From assembly GCA_022925895.1 (NCBI GenBank), contig JAKSYS010000425.1:1-53788 (forward strand): a stretch of 53,788 bases of DNA. The letters run 5' to 3'. Position numbers and translations under genes: made by a program. The notes beneath the pieces are model-generated. The model had not been told where the DNA came from. It was given only the letters and a program-made list of their open reading frames with translations, and did not search any database. This document shows, piece by piece, positions 1 to 9,888 of the stretch. Each line of letters begins with the position of its first letter. Position 1 is the stretch's first letter. Source of the stretch: Fragilaria crotonensis. Taxonomy: Eukaryota; Bacillariophyta; Fragilariophyceae; Fragilariales; Fragilariaceae.

Positions 1-2
1 AT

Positions 3-1330
3 GGGAACACACTATGGTTGGATGCTATCAAATTTGAGATGCAGAACGTACTAAGGATTGCTTTTGAAGAATTTGATGGCGATCCTAACACGCTGGTTGG
101 GTATACCCAGATAACTTGACATCTGGTGTTCGACATCAAGCTTGGAAAGAATTTCAGACGGAAAGCCCATTACTGTGCCGATGGCCACAAGACGGGTGCA
201 CCGGCGTCAGTATCTTACACTACCGTGGGGTGTCATGTGACTCGGTACAGATCTTATTGACAATTGTGGCCGTTCATGAACTTGATATTCGTGGGGCGGA
301 TGTGCAGAATGCATTTCTGATGGCTCCTTATTGGGAGAAGTGTTGGATGATTGCCGGGCCAGAGTTCGGATCAGAAGAAGGGAAGTCGTTTCTCGTTGTC
401 AAGGCCTTGTATGGGTTGAAGTCGACAAGCTTTAGCTTCCGGTCTTACATGGTGGAGAAACTAGCCTTGATGGAATTCCAATCATCGATGGCAGATCCAG
501 ATGTGTGGTTGAGAGCCGCAACCAAGACGGATGGAGAGTCTTACTATGAGTACGTGCTAATGTACATTACTAGCTAATATCTTATCCATCTTGGGCGATC
601 CGAGAGTCCACACTGGAACAAATCCAAGACACGTTCAAGTTCAAAAACGGCATGACTTAGGAGCCAGAATATTACCTGGGCACAAAGCTCCAACGTAAAC
701 CATTGAATGGATTCCAGTGTTGGACAACCACAAGCCAAGATTACATCAAGGCTGCAGTGAGGAACACGGAAGAAGGACTCAAGAAATTTTGTAGGAAGTT
801 GCCTACATCCTCCTCTAATAGTATGAGCATGCCAATGAACATTAGCTATTTACTCCCCGGAGAAGGACATAACAGAGGAACGTAACGAGGATGAGGTGAC
901 CTACGTTCAGGAGCTGATTGGGGTGTTACGATGGGCTACAGAGATCAGGAGAGTCGATATAGTGTTGGAAGTATTGCTCTTATCCCAGTATCAAGCCAAT
1001 CCACGGGAGGGACACTTGGAGCAAGTCTTGCACATCTTTGCGTTCCACAAGGCCCGGCCATCCCAAGCATACGCTGCATCCATCACCAGAATTGCTGAAT
1101 CTTGATTAAGGAGACTTCCGTACTTACAAGGAGGACTTCGCGGAGATTTATCGAGACGCTGAGGAATTACTTCCGCATCGTATGCCAATGCCTGGGGCAG
1201 GAGTTTGTTGTGAACGCGTATTTTTTGATGCTCCACATGACCACATGTGATACAAGTCTGACTTTGAGGGTACCAAGTAAACGGTACTACAGTAGGAATA
1301 TGCAATTGGATGCTGACGTGTAATGCCGGA
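3..1330 (+). pseudogene. Degenerate Ty1/Copia retrotransposon pol (reverse transcriptase to RNase H start)
   Basis: Seen: in successive frames the + strand encodes Copia RVT_2 landmarks in order. These are an FDIKL-GKNFRRKA-like stretch (about 121-165), DIRGADVQNAFL (about 282-317), VVKALYGLKS (about 396-425), YYEYVLMY (542-567), YYLGTKLQ (about 670-693), YVQELIGVLRWA (about 902-937) and an RNase H start, FFDAPHDH (about 1219-1242). It is broken by in-frame stops at 117-119, 658-660, 1103-1105 and about 1246, and by frame changes near 228, 860 and 1110-1150. The catalytic YVDD is lost: after MY the frame reads ITS and a stop (to 577). The motif spacing follows diatom CoDi-type Copia elements. 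No gag, integrase or LTR is identifiable, and the 5' side runs off the window. It is an old inactive fragment. Confidence 0.88.
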
Positions 1331-1339
1331 AGTAAAGTC

Positions 1340-4180
1340 CAACGATTAGCTAGTACGTAGACTTAGACACAATTTTTATCTGTGTATCCTTCTCTTTTAG
1401 TGTAAGCTTCTTTACGACGACTACTTTTATCTGCTAACAGCGTACGAAAAGAGGAGAGTTTGATCTGGTGCAAAGCACAATCACTAGTACTAACAAGCAA
1501 TGCAAATCCACGGGACACATGTGATAACAGGGGAGTGAGTTTGTATGAATCTGCATGGACCTCCTCCTCCAAATCCGTTCTGAAAGTAATAAAAAGTCCT
1601 TGTACCCTGATTTCTGCGGCTCATACCTCCCCAAAACAGACAGGACTTTCAGCTGTAGCGGCATTTATTTGACTACACTTCATTGATACTCATTCAAAGG
1701 TTGCGATCAGGATGTTGCCAAAATTGTGACATCACAAGCATCTTGCAACTTTTAAGGTTTGTCATCACTTTGTCAGGCCAAAAAGCTACCTTGTTTCTAA
1801 CCGTGGTTTGGAAAACTACCCCTAACTCATTCTCAATGATGCCAGTCGATGAAAAGAACCACTTGCATAGCCCGAGAGGATCCAACAGAAGGCCACTGCT
1901 CAGTAGTGAAGGGGGCGGGCGTTTTCAATTTGATCAAAAGAAATCTTGCTTGCCAGGCAGGAAATCATTGGGCCATTCCAGTTTACTGTTGTGTCTACAA
2001 CCTTAAATCTGGGACTGATCATTGTTGAACAATCCACACAGGACACACTTGTTGGCTACAACCAGCCATCATCAATTGAATTGGTTGGGCATGGGTATGA
2101 GGAGCTCAGGAACATTTGTTGGTAATGGCAGGGGCATGTGCCTCCCCCAATTGATTGACTGGAGAGTAGAATCATCCCATTTATTTTTCTCGAGTAAAGG
2201 TTTTGCGGACGCCTCATGAAATAGCTCCATTGGATATTTTCCTGTTCATGTCATGTGCGGAAATAATAAATGGGCACATGCCTGCCGATAATTGAGAATA
2301 TATGGGCAGCGTGCTCCATTCCAAGTTTAACATGCCGGCTTGCTCATCGACATCGGCTTCAAGTGACCTACTAGAAGGTTGCTTGAGCTCATCATGATCA
2401 TATGATGGTTTTTGTTCCTGATGCCCTTTGCCATAATGGATAGAGAAACAGGGAAAGCTTCGCAATGAAGGTAGGATGAGATCCTGATAAGAACCTCCCA
2501 ATCTGGTGAGCAAAGACAACCTAAAATGACGGCTCCTCCTTTATCAAGACCTATCGGTTCCTCATTTTCTTGCGGGCCTGGATCTCCTATTTGCAGGGTA
2601 TTAAGGACACCCTGGCTATCTGTTTTGATATGAATAATGGATTGTACGAAGGACAGGAGGCCATAGGCCTCAGCTCCATACAGATGTTGCTCGAGCGTGG
2701 TGGAGCCATCGCTAACTGGCTCAAAATTCCGGAGTCAAGACAAATTGAGAAGGGATCAACTGCTAGAGTGACTTGGTGCAACAATTCCATTTTCCACGGA
2801 TCTAGAGTTGTGATAAGAGATGGAAATAAGCCGTTACAGATAGTCGGACAAAAGGTATTCGGGGCGTTGGAAATGAGGAGCTATGTTACAAATATCTCCA
2901 TTGTTCAAGGACATTGTCTGGGCTTTGTGTGTGAAACAACTCATATTACTAGCCCACCTGGCTATGAAGCAAGAGCAGCAGCACCAGGTAGCTAGCTGTG
3001 CAACCCTCTCTATTGATATTGATGATGTTTTTTTGGCGTTACACAATTTGGTTTTCCGCTAACAATGGGCCCAACAGCTTTGCAATCATCTAATAGCTAT
3101 CTATGAACTGTGAAGTACATGCTGCATCAGCATGCAGCAATGAGCAACAATTTCAGCAGGAGCAAGGAAACCAAAAAATATTCAAGGAATCCTGCTGGAT
3201 AGGTAACTCTGGTATCGCACCTATGCTTAGTAGTATTAGTTGCATACAAGAATCAGAGCGTAGCCCCTTGCTGGTGAACATTCTGCATTTGAATTCTGAG
3301 ATCCTTTCTTTGCATGATCATTGATCATGGTAGGATTGCATTGATGGCAGATTCTAGAGCCCTGTAGATCATCAACTTCCAGTTGTAAGTTGTATTGACT
3401 CGTCCAGCACCATCCAATCTGATGTATTGTTCTTTCATCTGAAAAATAGGCTGACTTGAACTTTGTTCCGTTTGCAAGTTCCTTGTATTTGACAACTCTC
3501 ACTTGTCTGTGCCTTCTTCTTTTAACAGGCTGCACCTAAGGACCAATATTGAATTTCCGAAGATGAGAGGCCTCAACTGATACAATCCCCTGTATTCTCC
3601 TTGATGAAAGGAGAACGTTCTCATTAAGAGGTACATGTGCTCCTCTGTAGTATTGCCACACAGTCTATCGTTGATGCATCCTGCAATTTTGATATAACCA
3701 CCAGCAATATCCATTCCACCGATCCCTGAGAGTTATAATGAATGACTCCTTATCCTTGGTAGGATTTTAATCTGTGAGAACCTGTGACTTGTGGCTCTTT
3801 TTCATTCCAACGGCATTGTAGGCCGTTGTTCATGGGACCATATGGAATGGCAAAAATATGTGCTGATGATTGTGTTGTGTTTCCTTTTAGTACTGGTGTA
3901 TAAGCCTTATGACTATCAACCTTCAAGTTGCCACCAATAAGTGCATACTCAGGATTGCATAGGTCTCTTGCCCTCGTACCCGGTTCGATCGGATGTGATA
4001 GAATGAAAAGCATTTTAAGGCAGAAAACTGTCGCTCCAGTACGAACGAGTCGGTGACTACTATCGTGGTTAACTCTTTCTTTCAAACCGCAGAGCATGCA
4101 TGGTAAAGGAATGCCATTACGTAGTATGCACTTGATACACTTCTTCACAACAATGTTCTGAGGTATTGTTACGACAGACT
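1340..4180. other. Gene-poor stretch with unassigned ORF fragments
   Basis: No gene here is convincing. Open stretches include 2570-2995 (+, 141 codons), 2214-2519 (-), 3236-3535 (-), 3499-3714 (-) and 3750-4148 (-, 132 codons). The minus-strand run 4148 to 3236 has protein-like composition across three frames, which would fit a decayed or intron-split gene. I do not recognise any domain in it. The piece at 3236-3535 has one CHQC, too little to call a zinc finger. No LTR or terminal repeat was seen linking this stretch to the Copia relic upstream. Confidence 0.4.
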
Positions 4181-4181
4181 T

Positions 4182-6239
4182 TCATGAAGTCATTTGGAAT
4201 TTCAGGTCATGAATGTTGGATTGCTTCCATACGCCATCCCCTGCTTCCTCTGTGTTCAATGCACGCCGAGTAAATTTGTAGTCATGCGGTCGAGGGGTGA
4301 CCCAAACCTCTTCCTCCTCATCGTTAGGGCTGAAGAATTCGCCAGTACGACGATATCGTACGAACCCAATCGTCAGTACGAATAAGAAAAAGAGGACAAC
4401 CAAAGTAATGAGGACAATCGCCCATGCAGGTAGTCCACTGCTGTCTGAATCCTGTGTTGGAAAGGTAGCTCCAGCTACCTGAAAGTTCACGTCAGCAGCC
4501 ATGGCGCAATAAAGTTTGTTCCCGCTGGGAGTGCTAACGTCTTCAACAATAGGGACGTAGCAAGCCTCATTGCGGCTTATAATTTTCTCTGAGACACATT
4601 TCACTCCATCAATAATACTTCCCCCGCAGCTCCCCTGGTCTAAAATTTCCAGTCGCAAATCCCTTAGCGTCGTTGGCAGCGAACAATAGCAGACACCACC
4701 ATTACAGTCTGTTGGGGCAAGAAGGGAATATGCAGCATCTGAAGCGAACAGAAGGTGGAAGCCAATGACATCACCGCTGCTTCCGTCTACGGAGTAGAAT
4801 GACACACCTCTCGGGTCGAAGTTTGGATTGGCGTAGCACGAATCAAAATTAATGAGAATAGCCCCGTCAGCAGGTGCGACAAGGTTGCCACCACGACAAG
4901 AATCTGGTTCAGCTTCGGTAGGCTGAGTGCAATCAGTCCACCAGCCGTTGATGACTAGATTGGACGTTTCGCTAGATGCCGCATTTCCTCCTTCTGCAGA
5001 CGGACTTGTCGGTGGTGATGTCGTTGGGGAGGAGACCGGGCCTGCGGCTACGGTACCGGGACCACCAGGTGGATCCGTGATGGTCTCAGCCTCGCCAAAT
5101 CCAAGCTCCGATTTGTCACATGGACCAAAATGCTCCAGTCGCGCTGCCATGGAACAAGACTGCCCCAGTTTTGAAGGGACAAAACAACGTTCGGTAACAC
5201 CAGCGAAGTCTTTCGACACACAAGTATAGACTCCATCTGGATCGTCTTGACAACCTCCCTTAAGGTCGAACTGATCCTTCAGCGCAAGCAGGCCATCACT
5301 GAATGCGCAGACACCGAATTCGTCACAATTCAATGGCCGGAATTCATCAGCTCCACTAGATTTGAAGATGATGTCGTACTCCTTCACTTTACCGCCGGAT
5401 GACAACCCGAAAAATGTCACCGACTGTTGATCAAGATGCGGATTAGAATAACATGAATCGAGGTCGATGAACACGGGCTTCTCCAGGGCATTGTAATCGG
5501 CCAGATTGCAGACATCTTCGCCGTTGTCGTCGACCTGCCCGCATGATCTGTACCACCCGGTGATGGCAGTGCAGTTGGCATCATACGCTTGCGTAGGAAT
5601 GTCGAGCTCCGTGTCGCATGGACCATACTGCTCGACTTTGGCTGCCATAGAACACCAGATGCCGGTTTCAAAGTCTGACTGAAATTCGAGGGTAGCGGGA
5701 ACGAAACATTGCTCGTTCACTCCCCAAAAGTCTTCATACAGACAGCTATAGTCGTCAGTGGTATCACACTTGCCTGCATTCAGGAAGTCTTGCTTCAAGC
5801 TGAGAAGCTCCTCGGAACATACACAGGTTCCCCTTTTCGTACAATTGACACCTTTTAACTCATCAGTATTGTTCGTCTTGAAGATCAAGTGGAACTCGAT
5901 GACTTTCGTCTTGTCGGGCGTCTCCCCAAAGAAGCTAATAGAACGCCGACCGAAGTGAGGATTGGAGTAGCATTGCTTGAAGTCGATAAAGAGAGGAACC
6001 TGCAAAGGGTGAAAGTTCACTCCATCGCAAAAGGATCTCCCCTCCGACGGGATGATGCAGCCGTCATACCAGCCAGTAATGGCATTACAGTATGCCCCCT
6101 CAGCTTCTGAAGGAACCTCCACATCATCCAATCTCCTGCCCGTGGCAAGTGGTGTGCTGCTAGCTAATACGTGGACCGACAGGGTCAACAGCAACACGAA
6201 GCACGATGTTAGTGCAGGTCGACCAGCGATCATGGTCAT
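4182..6239 (-). CDS. Type I membrane protein with three Cys-rich extracellular repeats
   Basis: Function unknown. The frame is open from an ATG at 6326 (714 codons). I prefer the ATG at 6239 because it puts the hydrophobic signal peptide (ALTSCFVLLLTLSVHVLAS) near the N-terminus; ATGs at 6302 and 6233 are alternatives. In the 714-residue numbering, repeat 1 is about 80-251, repeat 2 about 252-411 and repeat 3 about 457-625. Each carries ITGWY/INGWW, a Cys, then F-I-D/N-F, CYxNPxF/L, VxFF/SFY, a C-x-C pair, CFVP/CYVP and a C(S/A)MAA motif. A Thr/Pro/Ser-rich linker (412-456) separates repeats 2 and 3. One TM helix (about 632-656) leads to an acidic 58-residue cytoplasmic tail (EEEEVWVTPRPHDYKF). 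The topology suits a cell-surface or silica-vesicle membrane protein, which is inference. No intron is needed. Confidence 0.82.
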   Translation of the reverse strand: MTMIAGRPALTSCFVLLLTLSVHVLASSTPLATGRRLDDVEVPSEAEGAYCNAITGWYDGCIIPSEGRSFCDGVNFHPLQVPLFIDFKQCYSNPHFGRRSISFFGETPDKTKVIEFHLIFKTNNTDELKGVNCTKRGTCVCSEELLSLKQDFLNAGKCDTTDDYSCLYEDFWGVNEQCFVPATLEFQSDFETGIWCSMAAKVEQYGPCDTELDIPTQAYDANCTAITGWYRSCGQVDDNGEDVCNLADYNALEKPVFIDLDSCYSNPHLDQQSVTFFGLSSGGKVKEYDIIFKSSGADEFRPLNCDEFGVCAFSDGLLALKDQFDLKGGCQDDPDGVYTCVSKDFAGVTERCFVPSKLGQSCSMAARLEHFGPCDKSELGFGEAETITDPPGGPGTVAAGPVSSPTTSPPTSPSAEGGNAASSETSNLVINGWWTDCTQPTEAEPDSCRGGNLVAPADGAILINFDSCYANPNFDPRGVSFYSVDGSSGDVIGFHLLFASDAAYSLLAPTDCNGGVCYCSLPTTLRDLRLEILDQGSCGGSIIDGVKCVSEKIISRNEACYVPIVEDVSTPSGNKLYCAMAADVNFQVAGATFPTQDSDSSGLPAWAIVLITLVVLFFLFVLTIGFVRYRRTGEFFSPNDEEEEVWVTPRPHDYKFTRRALNTEEAGDGVWKQSNIHDLKFQMTS

Positions 6240-8309
6240 AAGGTGCAAGAATGTCCTTCCGAAGAATTGATGACCTTGAGGATGTTGAAGGATTGAATAC
6301 ATGCTGATACACACATCTATACACATATATATGTTATATCATATATAAGTACAGAATATACTATACGACGTTACTGCTTATATCATATCTGTATGCATAA
6401 TTTGTTGTATCTGATACCCGGGACACGGGACTGAACAATTAACCTACTAATCGAAGTCTACAGTCTACTCCTACTAAGTGTAGGACGTAGTGCTCAGTGC
6501 TCAGCCACTGCTCTCTTTGCATGTATCCGTCGCGATGGCTCGGACCTCCGACCGACACGGGTCTACCGGTACTGTAGAATTCGAGTGACTCTTTGAGCTC
6601 ACTGACTGGTACTCCGAGTAGCAAAGAAGGGGATTGGGTATTAGACATGCTCTTGGTGAAGAAGATTACGATGCTCATGTGCAGGAATTGTTTTCTTCCG
6701 TGCCAAGCCCAATGTCATAGTTTGCAGACAACTGTGCCATTATTTGCATTGACAGTGGCAACAATGATGACACCATTCCTGAGAACCAGGATGCAAGATG
6801 TGATGCATGATGAGTAGACCTATTACTTACATCTACTTCCAATACCGTAGTCAATGTGTGTAGCTTGTAGTTTCAACATCTATTGGCACAAGTTTCACAC
6901 AGGTACGACGTTGAAGTACTAGTTATGGACATGAGTTTACTACCACCGGTCAGTTACTCTACCAACTATTAACACAATTGCTGCCCGCTTCCTCTCTGTG
7001 GTGCAAGAACAAGTCCTGGATTAACAGGGAAGTCAAGACAGGAGATGGCCACCAGTGGTACCTGCCATCATGATCATCACTACATTGAAGATACAGCAGT
7101 CCATGAAAAAACTTTTCAAGTTACTAGCTAGTAGTCTATTAGTAGTCACCTCCCAGCCAGGAAATGTTGAATCCAACTAACTAGCTACCAGGTAGTCACC
7201 TTCCAGGATTTCCCGTAACCCAAGACACTCATTTGATTAAGGGGAAAGTACAATATCACCCACACCTAAATGTTTGCCCTATCTACAATAATGACCAATA
7301 TGTTACAATAGTAGAATGTCAAGTTTTACTATTGCAACCAAATAAAATCACACATACAATATCAACCAGTTGACCCAAGATTGCAATATCACCAATTGAT
7401 TTGCATTTTATTACTAGTATATCACCCATGCTGAGCCTTTGAGCGCCGGTGATCACGCCGATTGTTTTGGAGACAGTGGTTACCTGTAGTGTATCAATCA
7501 CCAAAACTCACCAACAGCCTCCTTTCACCATGCCATTATTTCTTCACTTTCATCAAGAACAACCTCGCCTCCAAGCTATCAGCCAGCACATCAAGAGAGT
7601 GCATGAGGAACAAACATTAGTAGTGGTCATAATTATATGTTGGAGTATTTTGTCTCCATTTCCATTGAAGTGGAATTTACTCAAATGGTGTGTTTGATGT
7701 TTGTATGTAGTACTCGTATTGTATACAAAACCTTGTACTGCAGTACCAGACAACCGTGGGATTTTGAGATTACTTGTTCCCAAAATCCCATTGCCTCATT
7801 ACTGTTGAGCTTGTCTAGATGAGTTTAAGCAAGTGGTGCATCAGATTTGCTTTCACCATTCACCAGGTGCTCCTCTTACACTTTCCTGATTTGATCAAAA
7901 GCTTCGCCCTTTGATTCATTGCTGTTGTGATGGATTGGGGTGAAGCAGCTTTGCTTTTGTAAGGTTTACTTGCCAAATCTCAATGTCGTCCATCGCATCC
8001 ACCTCAACACCAAGAATCTCTCTCAACTTTGCTTATTCTCACTGGACGACATTCTCATCAAAGCCAGTCAGCAGCCCAAGTATGGTGGCCTTCGTCATCG
8101 TTGGTCATTCTGCAAGGTTCTTGACAGCATAGTTTCCGGCATAATTGCGGGTATTCCTCTTCAATTCACCGAGTCCATCTCGGCGAAGCAAAACAATGTT
8201 GGCAACCGGCACCACCACCACCTTATGGGGGTACTGAGATAGAATTGAGAATTCCCCTGTCACTGCTGTCAAATAGTGAAATCAACACCATCAAGATTAG
8301 CTAAACATT

Positions 8310-8530
8310 TCAGTAGTGATGCAGAGTCCGGTCCTTGGATTTCCTGTTAACGTCCAGGTTTCTTTCCTTGACTAGTAGGTAGCCTATGGTTGCCAGTTGA
8401 TTGTTCCTCCCCGCAGCGTTGTGTAGAGTGTAGCATCCCGACAAGGACCGATGACTAAACAGGGTCTTGTCATCCAAATCAATTAGACATTCTAAATCCG
8501 GCGTTATTTTTGGATTACTTCTGGCACTGT
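8310..8530 (-). pseudogene. Ankyrin-repeat gene fragment
   Basis: Read on the minus strand from about 8460 to 8313, the frame gives TLHNAAGRNNQLATIGYLLV followed by KERNLDVN and, 34 residues after the first TLH, TLHHY and a stop. TxLHxAAxxN...YLL...DVN with a 33-35 residue period is the ankyrin signature. One full repeat and the start of a second are visible. The preceding residues (DLECLIDLDDKTLFSHRSL) may belong to the same protein. The frame opens only at 8795, no continuation was found beyond the stop, and no convincing start is present. It looks like a decayed fragment of one of the ankyrin proteins that are common in diatoms. Confidence 0.5.
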
Positions 8531-9590
8531 ACTCAAGACTGCGGGATTGAGAACAAAGTAATCCCAAAATCCGGTGACTCACTTGGAAGTGAACACTCCA
8601 GGTTGACCCAAAACATACTAGAGACATTTTCAAATGCCCATCCAATTCTGGTGGCCCACACCATTCATCTACCTTGTCCCCTACTATCTTTACAGGCCAC
8701 CATCTTTGAACAGCAGCAATTTTAAGCAATTGTGTGTCAAACAAGGAGAATAACACATGGGACATTACAGCAAAATCTGATGGCAACACTACCATTGGGT
8801 TCCTCTGTTATCTCAGCTTTTAACTTCTGCACAAGCACAGGCAGGTAGCGCCTCCGCCCGTGGCTCCTACTCTTGAGGCGTCAAATAAAATACCCTCCTC
8901 TTTTTTCTTTGCCACTGGTTCCAAATCAGAAGGATTTTCTTGTTTCCTCGCCATCTTCTGTTCGATGATTTAATGGACCTGGTGCATCATATTCGTTGTT
9001 CGATTCAATAATTCCGATTTTGGAACATGCTGCTGCCAGATTTGTAAGCTGTGACACCCACCAAGGCATGCACCTTCCTTGGTTGCACAGCACATCAAAT
9101 GAGGCTTTTGCAGATGCTGCGATTGTATTGGGTCAGTAGGCTCCATAATGCTGAGCTGGATGAAGTTTGTTGCTTGGTGGCAAACGTAGGTACAAGTACG
9201 GCCGCGAAGCAAGACTGCGGCCCGGTGCTCTATCATAGTCAGACTTGAAGATAAATTGGTGAAATAGATTATACACTGAGCTAGTGGTCTACTGGAGTAC
9301 TACAGTACCACACAATTTCAAGTCATTATTTGCAATTGTATCATACCGGTATGCTTGAATGCACATCACTGGAGTTGGGACAAAACAATTCCATATTTTG
9401 TGTCATTCTTATTATTCTTGTACTGTGTATCTGTGTATCATATTTTATTTGAAAACTTGTACAGTAGATGGGATACTGTGCATTACATGATTACATGTAT
9501 CATACTCAGGAGACTGGAGTACTCGTACAAAGGCTACTCGTCTCTTGTACCAAGAGCCGTGTTTGGAAATGTACACAACTTGTGTATCAA

Positions 9591-9645
9591 TATGCGATAT
9601 GCCATACATATGCCATATGCGATATGCGATATGCGATATAGGATA
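9591..9645. repeat. 7-bp tandem repeat (ATGCGAT type)
   Basis: Imperfect tandem copies of GATATGC/CATATGC run through this interval. At least three copies in a row are perfect near 9617-9639. It lies in intergenic DNA upstream of the GMC oxidoreductase gene. Confidence 0.7.
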
Positions 9646-9888
9646 TTTATCTTCTTTACTATGTATGTACATACGGGTATAATGGTATTGTCTATTGGAA
9701 TCATAACTTCGCCAGCCTCGCCTCACCTCAACGACAAGAGTTCTGATCACCAGAGGTTCATCAACTGGATTTTCTCTGCTCGAGTGCAATCTTATAATAT
9801 CTGCGACAGTCAACCGTGAGAGCCAGTGTGGGTAGTAATTAACGACATTCTGGTGCAGATCAGTACCTTGCTTTGATCCAGAATCAAA

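Larger units (their letters stand above)
6327..9888. other. Gene-poor intergenic region
   Basis: This 3.5-kb stretch holds no gene I can support apart from the ankyrin relic near 8.3-8.5 kb. An imperfect 7-bp tandem repeat of ATGCGAT type lies at about 9591-9645. A short inverted repeat, GGGATTTT...AAAATCCC, lies at about 7758-7789. The open frames 7940-8242, 8970-9236 and 9355-9819 show no recognisable domain and look like chance frames. Confidence 0.6.

Noticed and set aside
3236-3535. Zinc finger of the 4CXXC type (single CHQC)
   Set aside because: Only one of the expected Cys pairs is visible and there is no supporting gene.
9355-9819. 154-codon frame upstream of the GMC gene
   Set aside because: Composition follows the tandem repeats and AT-rich spacer, with no domain and an equally open antisense frame.
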